Source: Chitinophaga horti
Lineage (GTDB): Bacteria; Bacteroidota; Bacteroidia; Chitinophagales; Chitinophagaceae
DNA length: 64,000 bases
Direction of reading: 5' to 3'
Assembly: GCF_022867795.2 (NCBI RefSeq)
Contig: NZ_CP107006.1
Location: 1,426,001-1,490,000 of the forward strand
Shown here: one piece after another, positions 17,501 through 32,500 of the stretch
Numbering within the stretch: the first letter of the stretch is position 1
Layout: every line of letters starts with the position of its first letter
Made by a program: the position numbers and the translations under genes
Notes under the pieces: model-generated
Database searches by the model: none
Told to the model about the DNA's origin: nothing
What the model saw: only the letters and a program-made list of their open reading frames with translations

Positions 17501-20500
17501 TACAACCAGCGCTACAAGCGGTTTCTCAAATATAACCGGGGCAACGGGCGCTACTTATGATGCGCCGTCTGTTTCAGCCACCACCTACTATCGCAGGGTG
17601 GTAAGTTCTGAAGGTTGTACGGATGCTGTTAGTAATACGATTACGGTAACGGTTACGCCGGCGCTGACGGCCGGTACGGTTGCAGCTTCGCAGGCATTTT
17701 GTGCCAGTGGTGATCCGGCCGTATTCACGCAAACGGCGGCACCTACGGGGGGCAACGGCGTTTATTCGTACCAGTGGCAAAGCTCAACAACGAGTGCTAC
17801 TACTGGTTTTGCAGATATTACCGGTGCTACCTCCGCTACTTATGATGCGCCATCTATCTCTACGACCACTTACTATCGCCGCATCGTTCGTTCCGACGCC
17901 TGTGCGGATGCCATCAGTAACGTGCTGACGGTGACCATCAATCCGGCCATTGGAAATAATACCATATCGGCCAACCAGACGATTTGCGCAGGTAGTACTC
18001 CGGCAGCCCTCACCGGGTCTGTGCCGGCCGGCGGTAGTGGCAGCTTTACTTATCGCTGGGAGAGCAGCACAACAGGTAGCGCAAACTTTACGACGGCAGC
18101 TGGTACTGCCACCGCGCAGAACTACGCGCCAGGCGCGATTTCGCAGAATACGATCTTCAGAAGGATCGTAAGTTCCGGCGCCTGCGGCGAAGTAGCCAGC
18201 AATATCGTACAGATCAACGTTACGGCCGCACCAACAACGGCCAATGCCGGCGCGGACCAGGGACCTCTCAACGCTACGGCCGTTACACTGGCAGGCAATG
18301 CGCCTACAGTCGGTAACGGCACCTGGACGCAGGTATCAGGCCCCAATACCGCCAATATTCAAAATCCGACACAACCAGGTACCAGCGTAAGCGGACTGGT
18401 GGCGGGTAACTATGTATTCCGCTGGACGATCAGCAATGCACCTTGTACCGCCTCTTCCGATGATGTAACCATCACGGTGAACGCGGCGCCAGTAGCACAA
18501 AATGACGCCTCAACCACGAATGAAGATACACAGGTAACGATTAACGTAGCAGCGAACGACAGCGATGCAGACGGTACTTTGCAGGCTGGCAGCGTAGTCA
18601 TCGTTACCCAACCTGCAAACGGTACCTTAACCGTGAATGCCAACAACACTGTGATCTATATTCCGGCTGCCAACTACAATGGCACTGATAACTTCAGCTA
18701 CACCATTAAAGATAATCTTGGTACGGTATCGAATGTGGCTACCGTAACGCTTACGATCATACCTGTGAACGACGTACCTGTTGCAGGCGACGATAAGATC
18801 AACGCGCTGCAGGACCAGGTGTTGAACCTTCCGCCACCCGGACTGCTGGCCAACGACTTCGATGCGGATGGCGAGCAGTTGTCGGCCAGCGTGGTATCGT
18901 TCCCCGCCAATGGCACGCTGGTGATCAATTCCGATGGGTCACTTACCTACACACCAAGAGCGGGATATGTCGGGCAGGATGTGTTTTCCTATAAAGTATG
19001 CGACGCATCCAACACCTGCGATACCGGAACCGTTACCATCGATGTAGGTAATGTGAACGATGTGCCGGTAGCGAACGCCGACACATACACCGTGGCGGAA
19101 GATAATGTACTTACCGTGGCCGCAGCCGGGGTGCTCACCAACGATACCGATGCAGATGGCGATCAGCTGGCAGCGGCGCTGGTAACTGGTCCCACGAAAG
19201 GTACTTTAACACTAAACACGAATGGTTCCTTTGTATATACACCGAACGCCAATGCGAACGGTCCGGATAACTTTACCTACAACGCCTGCGATGCGAGCGG
19301 CGCCTGTTCCACCGCGACTGTCACCATCAATGTGACCGCCGTGAACGACAAGCCGCTGGCGATCGACGATGCCTACAATACCAATGAGGACGTGGCGCTC
19401 ACGGTTCCAGCACCTGGTCTGCTCACCAATGATACCGATCCCGATAACGACCCGCTGACAGCCAACGTGATTGTGCAGCCGCTAAATGGCAGCGTAACGC
19501 TGAACGCGGCAGGCAATTTCGTCTACACGCCGAACGCCAACTACAATGGTATCGACAACTTTACTTATCGCATCTGCGACAATGGCACGCCACAATTATG
19601 CGACACAGGTGTGGTAACGATCACCGTATCTCCGGTGAATGATACTGTAATTGTAGCAGCCGATAATTACACCACTGCGGAGGATGTTCCGTTGAGCGTA
19701 GGCGCGCCCGGCGTGCTGTCAAACGACACCGATCCGGATGGAGATCCGCTTACGGCCACTGTGGTTACGCAGCCTGCCCGTGGCACACTGGCGTTCAATG
19801 CCAACGGTTCATTTATATATACACCGAATGCTAATTTCAACGGCAATGATAGCTATACCTATCGTGCCTGCGACGCTTCCGGCGCCTGCCGCGTGGCTAC
19901 GGTCAATCTTATGGTGACTGCCGTAAACGACAAACCGCTGGCCGTGGACGATAGTTATACACTCAATGAGGATGTACCCCTGACGATCGGGATCCCGGGC
20001 ATACTGGGTAATGATACTGATGCCGACGGCGACGCACTGAGCGCGGCAGTAGTGGCCGGTCCGGTAAACGGAACGCTGACACTGAATGCCAATGGCAGCT
20101 TCACCTACACGCCAAACGCTAACTTCAATGGCACCGACCAGTTCACTTACAGGTTATGCGATAACGGTACGCCGCAGCTATGCGATACCGGGCTTGTAAC
20201 GTTTACCATTAACCCGGTGAACGACGTGCCGGTGGCAACGGACGACACCTATACTATTGCGGAAGATGGTGTGTTGACGGTAACTGCCCCGGGTGTGTTG
20301 GGTAATGACAGCGACGTGGATGGAAACACCTTAACGGCTGCCGTTTTAGTTGGGCCGCTGCATGGCACACTAACAATGAACAGTAATGGCGGCTTTGTAT
20401 ATACACCTGCCGCCAACTATAATGGTCCCGATTCGTACACCTATCGCGTTTGCGATAACAGCGGCGCCTGTGATACCGGCGCTGTCAGCATCACCGTGAC

Positions 20501-23500
20501 CGCTGTGAATGACCGTCCAACAGCAGCAGCGGATGCTTACACCATTGCAGAAGACAATACGCTCAACGTAGCAACTCCGGGTGTGTTGTTCAACGACCGT
20601 GATGCAGATGGAGATGCGTTAACCGTAACCCTTGTATCTACCACACCGAATGGCACGCTCACGCTGAACGCAAACGGCAGCTTCAACTTTGTGCCGGCTG
20701 CAAATTTCAACGGCGTAACCAGCTTCCGTTACAGCGTATGTGACGGTGGCAACCTTTGCGATACGACAACCGCGACCATTACCGTTACTGCCGTCAACGA
20801 CGCGCCGGTGGCGGGCAATGATACCTATACATTAACCGAAGATGTGCCTTTGTCCATAGCTGCGCCCGGCTTGTTAGCGAACGATACCGATGCGGATGGA
20901 GATGCGCTTACAGCTACCATTGCTACCAATCCGGTACATGGTACCGTAACTGTTAATAGTAACGGCAGCTTTGTTTATACACCGGCCGCCAACTACAATG
21001 GGGCCGACACCTTTACCTACCGCGTTTGTGATCCATCCGGCGCCTGTGTAACCGGCAGGGTAGCACTCACGGTGGCTGCGGCCAACGATGCGCCCGAAGC
21101 AGGCAATGATGCATACACCGTGCAGGAAGACGCGACCCTCACCATCAGCGGTACAGGTGTACTCTTTAACGATGTAGACCTGGATAATGACCCGCTCACC
21201 GCTGTGGTGGTACGTCAGCCAGCGCATGGTACACTTACCCTGAATGCCGCAGGTAATTTCACTTACACACCTGCGCCTAACTACAATGGCACCGATACCT
21301 TCACTTACCGGGCCTGTGATAACGGCACCCCGTCGCTGTGCGATACGGGCGTGGTGGTGATCACAGTCACACCCGTATCTGATCCGCCGGTAGCGGGCGA
21401 TGACAATTATACTGTGGCCGAAGATCTGCCATTGACCATCGCCGCTCCCGGGCTGCTGGCCAACGATGTTGATCCTGACCAGGGGCAAACATTGAGCGCC
21501 AGCGTGTTTACGCCTCCGGTTAACGGCACCATCACTATTGATGCCAACGGCAGCTTTGTATACACGCCAAGAGCGAATTTCAACGGTATTGACCGGTTCG
21601 TGTACCGTGTATGCGATAACGGTGCGCCTTCACTTTGTGATACCGCTACCGTGACCATTACCGTTACGGCCGTAAACGATGCGCCGGTAACCGCCAGCGA
21701 TAACTATTCGGTAGACGAAGATGCGGTGCTGACCGTTCCGGGACCAGGTGTGTTACTGAACGATGTGGAAGTGGATGGAGAGGCGATGACGGCGGCATTG
21801 CAGGTACAGGCGGCGCATGGTGTGGTGACCGTATCAGCCAATGGTGGGTTTATTTACACCCCTAACGCCGACTTTAATGGTATCGATAGCTTTACCTATC
21901 GTGCATGTGATCCTTCCAATAATTGTTCGCCCGGCGTGGTGCGCATCGTCGTAAACAATACAAATGATGCACCGGTAGCTGTGAACGATACGCTCAACGC
22001 AGTAGAAGACGTTCCGCTGACGATCGCCGCACCAGGTTTGTTAGGCAACGATACCGACCGGGATGGAGATGTGCTGATAGCCAGCATTAATACCCAGCCG
22101 GTAAAAGGCGCCGTGGTGCTGAACAACAATGGTAGCTTCACCTATACGCCCGATGCAGACGCCAATGGCGTGGATACGTTCCGGTACAATGTATGTGATC
22201 CCGGCGGAGCCTGCGCCATCGGGCTGGTCGTGATTAATATCACACCGGTGAACGATACGGTTCAGGCCAGGGACGATGAATACAATACCCCGGAAGATGT
22301 GCCGCTGAATGTGGCAGCACCGGGCGTACTGAGCAACGATGTAGACCGGGAAAATGATCCGCTGACGGTTTCCCTCATCGGTAGCATTCCTGCTACGAAG
22401 GGTACGCTGGTGCTTAATCCTGATGGGTCGTTCCAGTTTACACCGACGACGGATACTACCGGTACAATTACCATTCGTTATAGCGTTTGCGAGGCCAACG
22501 GGGCCTGCGATACGGCGACCATCATCATCAATGTAGGGGAAACCAATGATCCGCCGGTAGCAGTAGATGATAACAGGCCAGAGTACGCAATAGGAGAGGA
22601 TAGCACTTTAACGATCCCTGCCGCTATTGGCGTACTGGCCAATGATACCGATCCGGATAATACCACGCTTTCTGCAACTATAGCAACGCCGCCGGCGAAT
22701 GGTACGCTTACGCTGAACGCAGACGGATCATTCGTATACATTCCAAATCTCAACTTCAACGGCACTGACCAGTTTACGTATAATGTATGTGATGCCAACA
22801 ACGCCTGCGATGCGGGTACGGTTACCATTACTGTAAGGCCGGTGAATGATGCGCCGGTAGCTGCTTCTGATAGTGTTACCACTGCAGAGGATACGCCTGT
22901 AAGCGGACAGATTACCGCTGCATTGGACGTCGATAACGATGCGGTTACTTACACGACCCTGGTATCGCCGGCCTTTGGTGCGTTTACCATCAATGCCACA
23001 GGTGGTTACACGTATACACCTAACGCCGACTTCAGCGGATCCGACCAGTTGGTATACATCGTGTGCGATAATGGAAACCCGTCGCTTTGCGACACCGGCA
23101 GGCTGAATATTACCGTCACGCCGGTGAACGACATTCCTGTTGCAAACAACGACTTATACACGGTTAACGAAGACAATACGCTTACCGTAGCCTCTACGGG
23201 CGGCGTGCTGAATAATGATTTCGACCGGGATGCAGAGCCCATGGTGGCATCGCTCGACGTGCCACCTGCGCGTGGACAGGTAACGCTGGACAGAAACGGT
23301 GGTTTTGTATACACCCCGCAATTGAATTTTAATGGTCTGGATAGCTTCACCTACCGCGCCTGCGACGTAAGTAACGCCTGCGGTGTAGCGAAAGCGTACA
23401 TCAACGTATTGCCGGTTAACGATGCGCCGGTAGCTGTTGCAGATACGTTCTATCGTGCAGAAGATACGACGATCACCTTCCCGCCAAGCGTGGTGTTGAT

Positions 23501-26500
23501 CAACGATATTGATGTAGATGGGGATGTGCTTTCAGGCTACCCGATCGGTTCCCTGAGCAACGGCACCTTCGTATCAAACCCTGATGGTACGTACACATAT
23601 ACGCCGGCGCCGAATTTCAACGGCATCGATTACATTGACTATGTGGTATGCGATAACGGTAACCCATCGCTCTGCGACACCGGCAATATCGTACTCATCA
23701 TCGTGCCGAGGAACGACCCACCCGTTGCATTGGGCGACACTTACACGCTGGCAGAAGATGGCTTCCTGGAAGTGGATGCGGCTAACGGCGTACTTGCCAA
23801 CGATACCGATCCGGACGGAGAGGCGCTGGCGTCTGTGCTGGTAACTACTGCCAACGGTACAGTATTACTGAATACCAACGGCTCATTCTCTTACAGGCCT
23901 AATCCTAACTTTAATGGTGTAGATACGTTTGTATACCGTGCCTGTGATATATCTGACGCCTGCGACACGGCTGTAGTGAGGATCACGGTAACGCCCGTGA
24001 ACGACCGGCCGGTTGCTGTAGATGACGTATTCACCCGTTCAGAAGATACGGTGATCACTTTCGGTCCGGGCGTGGTGCTGGCTAATGATTTTGATCCGGA
24101 TGGAGATGTATTGACGGGCACGCCGCTGGGTCAGCTTACAAAAGGCACCTTCACCACCAATCCTGACGGCACATACACGTACACACCGGCGCGGAACTTT
24201 AACGGCACCGATAGTATTTACTACGTCGTGTGCGATCCTGCAGGACTGTGCGATACTGGCCTGATCAGGTTAATTATCACCCCGGTGAACGACGCGCCTG
24301 TCGCCAGCCCGATCTATTATTCAGTAACAGAAGATCAGCCGCTGACCGAACCTGCGCCGGGTATTATCGGAGACGACAAAGATCCCGATGGCGAAGACAT
24401 TGTGGCCGGACTGGTAGCCGGTCCGATCCATGGCACGCTCACCCTCAATGCGGATGGAAGCTTTAGCTATGTGCCTGACCGGGACTTTAATGGCAGGGAT
24501 AGCGTGATTTTCTCGCTTTGTGACATACAGGCTGCGTGCGATACCGCCATCGCTTACTTTGATGTGCTGCCGGTGAATGATCCGCCGGTGGTTGCTGGTA
24601 TTACCTTCAACGCAACGGAAGATACACCGCTCACAGTGGCAGCTCCTGGTGTACTTGGTAATAGTTCAGACCCTGATGGTGATCCGCTGACGGCCACCCT
24701 CATAGACGGTCCGCAATCGGGCACACTGGTATTGAATCCAGACGGAAGCTTCACTTATACTCCGAATGCGAATTATAATGGACAGGATGCGTTTACGGTT
24801 AACATTTGCGACAATGGCACGCCACAATCCTGCGGACAAATCACTGTTGTACTCAATATTGCCGCCGTGGACGATGTGCCTGTTGCGGTGAGCGATTCAC
24901 TCACTATCGCTGAGGACAACGTACTGAACGTACCTGCTCCGGGCATTCTGGCAAACGATATTAACCGCGACGATGATCCGGTTACGGCAAGCATTGTAAC
25001 CACCACTACCCGCGGGCAGTTGTCGCTGGACGGAGGTGGCAACCTGCAGTACACACCTGCCCTGAACTTCAATGGTCTCGACAGCGCCGTGTACCAGCTG
25101 TGTAAAGCCAACGGCCTTTGCGATACCGCGAAGATATACATCACCGTAACAGCCGTAAACGATGCGCCAATCGCCGTAAATGACCTCTTTGTGCGGGCTG
25201 AGGATACCGTGATCACCTTCCCGCCGAGCGTGGCGCTGATCAACGATATCGATCCCGACGGCGATGTACTTAACGGCAGACCGATTGGCAGTCTCACCAA
25301 AGGTAGCTTTACCGCTAATCCTGACGGCACCTACACCTACCGTCCGCTGCCGAACTTCAATGGAGTAGACAGCATCCAGTACGAAGTATGCGATCCGGGT
25401 GGCCTTTGCGATACCGGCCTTATCCGCCTGATCATCGAACCGAGGAACGACGCGCCGGTAGCGGGAGATGATAATTACAGTACGAATGAAGACATAGCCC
25501 TTAGTGTGCCTGCTCCGGGTGTACTGGCCAATGACGTGGATGTGGATGAAAATGACGCACTGAACGTCACCATTCTCCGTAACCCATCGCACGGCACCCT
25601 GCGTGTAAATAGCGATAACTCCTTCCTGTATACCCCTGCGCCCAATTACTTTGGCGTGGATACCTTCTGGTACGTGGTATACGACGCTGCTGGTTTGCGC
25701 GATACCGGTACCGTGCTCATTACCGTTAATACCGTAAACGACGCGCCAGTCGCAGTAGATAACGTATACACCCTCGACGAGCGCAGTTCCGTGTCCGACA
25801 ACATTCTCGCCAACGATAGCGATCCCGATAATGATCCGTTGACTGCGAGTGTGGTGACTGGTCCGGCCAATGGTGTGTTCACCCTTAACCCGAACGGCAC
25901 CTTTACTTATACGCCGAACGTACCATTCATTGGTATCGACCAGGTCGTATACGCCGTTTGTGATACCGGCAATCTCTGCGATACCGCTATCGTCACCTTC
26001 AACGTTCAAAACGTTAATGACAAGCCCCTGGCTGTAGACGATAATGTGACGGCCCGCGAAGACAGCCTGGTGACCGGCAACGTCCTCACCAACGACTCCG
26101 ATCCTGATGGCGACGCACTAACCGCCACCCTGGTAACAGCGCCCGTAAATGGAGCCGTAGTGTTGAATGCCGATGGCAGCTTCACCTACACCCCGAACGC
26201 GAACTACAACGGTCCGGATAGCCTCGTGTACCGCATTTGCGACAATGGAGGCCCCGTATTGTGCGACACCGCGGTAGTGCGCTTTACTGTAGTTAATGTA
26301 AACGATAAACCAGTAGCCATAGATGATACGCTGACCGTTACAGAAGATACCCCTGCAACCGGCAACGTACTGACGAATGATACTGATCTGGATGGTGATG
26401 CATTGACTGCATCTTTAGTGACCGCGCCGGTAAATGGGTCGGTCGTGCTTAATGCTGACGGCAGCTTTACTTATACGCCGAATGCTAATTACAATGGTTT

Positions 26501-29500
26501 GGATAGCTTGGTATATGCGGTTTGTGATAACGGCACGCCGGTAATCTGCGATACGGCGGTGGTGCGGTTTACGGTGACTGCTGTGAATGACAAACCATCG
26601 GCTGTGGACGATGCGGTTACTGTTGTTGAGGATACTCCTGCGACGGGTAATGTGTTGACGAATGATGCTGATCTTGATGGGGATGGGTTGAGTGCATCTT
26701 TGGTGACTGCGCCGGTGAATGGATCGGTTGTGCTGAATGCTAACGGTAGCTTCACGTATACACCGAATGCGAATTATAATGGATTGGATAGCCTGGTGTA
26801 TGCGGTCTGTGATAACGGAACGCCGGTGATCTGCGATACGGCTATTGTGCGGTTTACGGTGACTGCTGTGAACGACAAGCCGCTGGCCGTAGACGATGCG
26901 GTTACTGTTGTTGAGGATACTCCTGCAACGGGTAATGTGTTGACGAATGATGCTGATCCTGATGGGGATGCGTTGACGGCTTCTTTGGTGACTGCACCGG
27001 CTAATGGATCGGTTGTGCTGAATGCTGACGGTAGCTTCACGTATACACCGAATGCGAATTATAATGGATTGGATAGCCTGGTGTATGCGGTCTGTGATAA
27101 CGGAACGCCGGTGATCTGCGATACGGCGATTGTGCGGTTTACGATGACTGCTGTGAACGACAAGCCGCTGGCCGTAGACGATGCGGTTACTGTCGTTGAG
27201 GATACTCCTGCAACGGGTAATGTGTTGACGAATGATGCTGATCCTGATGGGGATGCGTTGACGGCTTCTTTGGTGACTGCACCGGTGAATGGTAGCGTGG
27301 TACTGAATGCTGACGGCAGCTTTACGTATATACCGAATGCGAATTATAACGGAGCTGACAGTCTTGTATATGCCGTTTGCGATAATGGTACGCCTGTGAT
27401 CTGTGATACGGCGGTGGTGCGGTTTACAGTAACCGCTGTAAACGACAAGCCGTTGGCTGTGGACGATGCGGTGACTGTGGTAGAGGATACCCCAGCCACT
27501 GGCAATGTGCTGACGAACGACTCTGATCTGGATGGTGATGCATTGACTGCGTCTTTAGTGACCGCGCCGGTTAACGGGTCGGTGGTGCTTAATGCTGACG
27601 GCAGCTTTACTTATACGCCGAACGCGAATTATAACGGAGCTGACAGTCTTGTATACGCCGTTTGCGACAATGGTACGCCAGTGATCTGTGATACGGCGGT
27701 GGTGCGGTTCACGGTAACGGCTGTAAACGACAAGCCATCGGCTGTGGACGATGCGGTTACTGTTGTTGAGGATACTCCTGCGACGGGTAATGTGTTGACG
27801 AATGATGCTGATCTTGATGGGGATGCATTGACGGCTTCTTTGGTGACTGCACCGGCTAATGGATCGGTTGTGCTGAATGCCGACGGCAGCTTCACGTACA
27901 CACCGAACGCTAACTACAATGGAGCCGACAGCCTGGTATACGCGGTTTGCGACAACGGAACACCGGTAATCTGCGACACTGCGATAGTGCGCTTCACCGT
28001 AACAGCCGTAAACGACAAGCCGCTGGCCGTAGACGATGCTGTAACGGTAGTAGAGGATACTCCAACCACAGGCAATGTGTTAACGAATGACTCCGACATA
28101 GACGGAAACACCCTCACCGCAACACTGGTGACACCACCGGTAAACGGCACTGTCGTTCTGAACGCTGACGGCAGCTTCACGTACACACCGAACGCTAACT
28201 ACAATGGAGCCGACAGCCTGGTATACGCGGTTTGCGACAACGGAACACCGGTAATCTGCGACACTGCGATAGTGCGCTTCACCGTAACAGCCGTAAACGA
28301 CAAGCCGCTGGCCGTAGACGATGCTGTAACGGTAGTAGAGGATACTCCAACCACAGGCAATGTGTTAACGAATGACTCCGACATAGACGGAAACACCCTC
28401 ACCGCAACACTGGTGACACCACCAGTGAACGGCACTGTCGTTCTGAACGCTGACGGCAGCTTCACGTACACACCAAACGCAAACTACAACGGAGCCGACA
28501 GCCTGGTATACGCCGTTTGCGACAACGGTACGCCGGTGATCTGCGACACTGCGATAGTGCGCTTCACCGTAACAGCTGTAAACGACAAGCCGCTGGCCGT
28601 AGACGATGCCGTAACGGTAGTAGAGGATACTCCAACGACAGGCAACGTGTTAACGAACGACTCCGACATAGACGGAAACACCCTCACCGCAACACTGGTG
28701 ACACCACCAGTGAACGGCAGTGTAGTTCTGAATGCCGACGGCAGCTTCACGTACACACCAAACGCGAACTACAATGGAGCCGACAGCCTGGTGTACGCCG
28801 TTTGCGACAATGGAACGCCGGTAATCTGCGACACTGCGATAGTGCGCTTCACCGTAACAGCCGTAAACGACAAACCGCTGGCCGTAGACGATGCTGTAAC
28901 GGTAGTAGAGGATACTCCAACCACAGGCAACGTTTTAACGAACGACTCCGACATTGACGGAAACACCCTCACCGCAACACTGGTAACACCACCGGTGAAT
29001 GGCACTGTCGTACTGAACGCTGACGGTAGCTTCACGTACACACCGAACGCTAACTACAACGGAGCCGACAGCCTGGTATACGCGGTTTGCGACAACGGAA
29101 CACCGGTAATCTGCGACACTGCGATAGTGCGCTTCACCGTAACAGCCGTAAACGACAAACCGCTGGCCGTAGACGATGCTGTAACGGTAGTAGAGGATAC
29201 TCCAACCACAGGCAACGTTTTAACGAACGACTCCGACATTGACGGAAACACCCTCACCGCAACACTGGTAACACCACCGGTGAATGGCACTGTCGTACTG
29301 AACGCTGACGGTAGCTTCACGTACACACCGAACGCTAACTACAACGGAGCCGACAGCCTGGTATACGCGGTTTGCGACAACGGAACACCGGTAATCTGCG
29401 ACACTGCGATAGTGCGCTTCACCGTAACAGCCGTAAACGACAAGCCGCTGGCCTTAGACGATGCTGTAACGGTAGTAGAGGATACTCCAACCACAGGCAA

Positions 29501-32500
29501 TGTGTTAACGAATGACTCCGACATAGACGGAAACAACCTCACCGCAACACTGGTGACACCACCGGTGAACGGCACTGTCGTACTGAATGCTGACGGCAGC
29601 TTCACGTACACACCAAACGCGAACTACAACGGAGCCGACAGCCTGGTATACGCAGTTTGCGACAACGGAACGCCGGTGATCTGCGACACTGCGATTGTAC
29701 GCTTCACTGTAACGGCTGTGAACGACAAGCCACTGGCCGTAGATGATACGGTGTTGGTGACGGAAGATGTGCTGGCATCTGGAAATGTGCTGACTAACGA
29801 TACGGACGTAGAAGGCGGTACGCTGACGGCCACGTTGATCAATGGTGGCGCAAACGGAACGATTGGATTTAACCCGGATGGCAGCTTTACTTATTTGCCG
29901 AACGCAAACTATAACGGCCCGGATAGCCTGGTATACCTGGTATGCGACAACGGTACGCCATCGCAGTGTGACACAGGCATTGTACGCTTTATCGTAAGTG
30001 CAGTGAATGACGCACCGGTTGCAGTGGCGGATACGATTACAGTAACAGAGGATATGCCGGCTACAGGCAATGTGCTGGCCAATGATATCGATGTGGAAGG
30101 AGGCACGCTTACGGCTACTTTGGTGACAGCGCCCGTTAATGGTACGGTGGTGTTGAACGGCGATGGTAGCTTCACTTATACGCCAAATGCAAACTATAAT
30201 GGTGCAGATAGCCTGGTGTACAGTGTTTGTGACAATGGTACGCCGGTGCAGTGTGCTACAGGTGTAGTGCGCTTCTTCGTAGCGGCTGTAAACGATAAAC
30301 CAGTCGCAGTGAATGATACGGTGCTGGTGACAGAAGATGTACTGGCATCCGGTAATGTGCTGACTAATGATACGGACGTAGAGGGCGGTACGCTCACGGC
30401 TACGCTGATCAATGGCGGGGCGCACGGTACGATAGGATTTAATCCTGACGGCAGCTTTACTTATCTGCCAAATGCAAATTATAACGGCCCGGATAGCCTG
30501 GTGTACCTGGTTTGTGACAATGGTACGCCATCTCAGTGTGATACAGGCATCGTGCGGTTTATCGTAGGTGCGGTAGATGATGCGCCAATCGCGGTGGCTG
30601 ATACGATCAATGTAACGGAAGATCAGCCGGCGACTGGTAATGTGCTGGCGAACGACATCGATCCGGACGGCGGACCGCTGAACGCAACGGTGGTGACCAA
30701 TCCTGCGCATGGTACGCTGGTGCTTAACCCGAATGGAACGTTTACTTATACGCCTGCGTTGAATTACAATGGGGTAGATAGTTTCAGATATCTTGTTTGC
30801 GACAACTCAACGCCTGCATTGTGCGATACGGGTGTGGTCCGCTTCTCCTTTACTGCCGTGCCGGATGCGCCGGTGGCAGTGAGGGATACCGTGGCTGTAA
30901 CAGAAGATCAGCCGGCGAATGCGAATGTGTTGACGAACGATTACGATCCTGATGGGGATGTGATCTCATCTACTATTATTACCGGTCCGAAACATGGTAC
31001 GGCGACGCTGAGCCTTACAGGCAACCTGGTATATACGCCTGCGGCGGACTTCAACGGTATAGACAGTATTACTTATGAGATTTGTGATCCTACCAGCCGT
31101 TGTAGCCGTGCAGTAGTAATATTCGATGTGGAGGCAGATAATGATGCACCGGTAGCACAGGATGATACGGTGACGACAACGGAAGATGTGCCGGTGACAG
31201 GCAATGTACTTACGAATGATACGGATCCTGAAGGAAATACGTTAACGGCTTCGCTGGTACTTGCACCGGAGAGCGGTACGGTGGTATTGAATGCCGATGG
31301 CAGCTTTACTTATACGTCTGCTGCAGACTTCTTCGGTACAGATAGCCTTGTATACCAGGTTTGTGATAATGGTACGCCATCGCTTTGCGATACGGCTGTG
31401 CTTAAGTTTACGGTAACTTCTGTAAATGATGCTCCTGTCGCATTGCCAGATACGTTATACTCGAACGGCGGTGCGATTGCTGGCAGTGTAGTCGATAATG
31501 ATGTGGATCCTGAAGGAGATGATATGTCGACTTCAATGGTAACAGCACCGGTAAATGGTACGGTGGTACTGAATGCGGACGGTAGTATTGTTTACACGCC
31601 GAATCCTGGCTTCCAGGGCCGCGACAGCCTGCTGTATGCGGTGTGTGATAATGGTTCGCCAAGTGCCTGCGATACGGCGAAGGTGATGGTATTTGTGGCG
31701 AACCAGGCACCGGTTGCGGTGAATGATACGGTGCAGGTATTGGTGCCAGCTGCCGCGACGTTCAATGTGCTTACGAACGACAGCGATCCAAATGGTGACG
31801 CATTGACGGTAACGCTACTGAATGCGCCATCCAGCGGTACGCTGCAGTCTAACGGTAACGGCAGCTACACGTACACCGCAGATAATAGCTTTGTAGGAAC
31901 GGTAACTATCACCTACCAGGTGTGCGACAATGCCACGCCTGCAGCCTGTGATACGGCGACGATCTTCCTGGTAGTGGTAAACCAGCGGCCGGTGGCGAAT
32001 GACGATACGTTACGTACGGTCGGCTCACAGATGGTAACGGGTAACTTGCTCACGAACGATACGGACGCAAATGGTAATTCGATCCTGAACGCCACGGTAG
32101 TGAAACAACCAACCAATGGTCAGATCGTGATCAACGGTCTGGGTAGCGCCACCTATATGCCGAACGCCGGTTTTGCAGGAATTGATACGGCGATCTACGC
32201 AGTGTGCGACAATGGAACGCCGGCGCTTTGTGATACTGCATACGTATTCATCATCGTAGGACAAGGTAACAGATCGCCCATCGCGATGGATGATGCAGTC
32301 AATGTAAATAACCTGCAACCGGCCAATGCGAATGTGCTGGCGAATGACAACGATCCGGATGGCAACAACCTCACGGCTTCACTGGTAACGGCACCTGTGA
32401 ATGGTACGGTGGTATTGAATGCAGATGGCAGTCTTACTTATACCGCCAACGCTGGCTTCACCGGAACGGATGTACTCGTGTACCAGGTATGCGACAATGG

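Noticed and set aside
26298-29717. CRISPR array
   Set aside because: Repeats are 285 bp, directly adjacent, in frame and coding; there are no spacers and no cas genes.
26489-30412. A ladder of ~90-residue minus-strand open frames spaced by 285 bp
   Set aside because: They are antisense shadows of the tandem repeats in the adhesin gene and repeat only because the sense strand does.
29505-30710. 401-codon minus-strand frame within the adhesin gene
   Set aside because: Antisense of the cadherin-like repeats; composition reflects the sense repeats.
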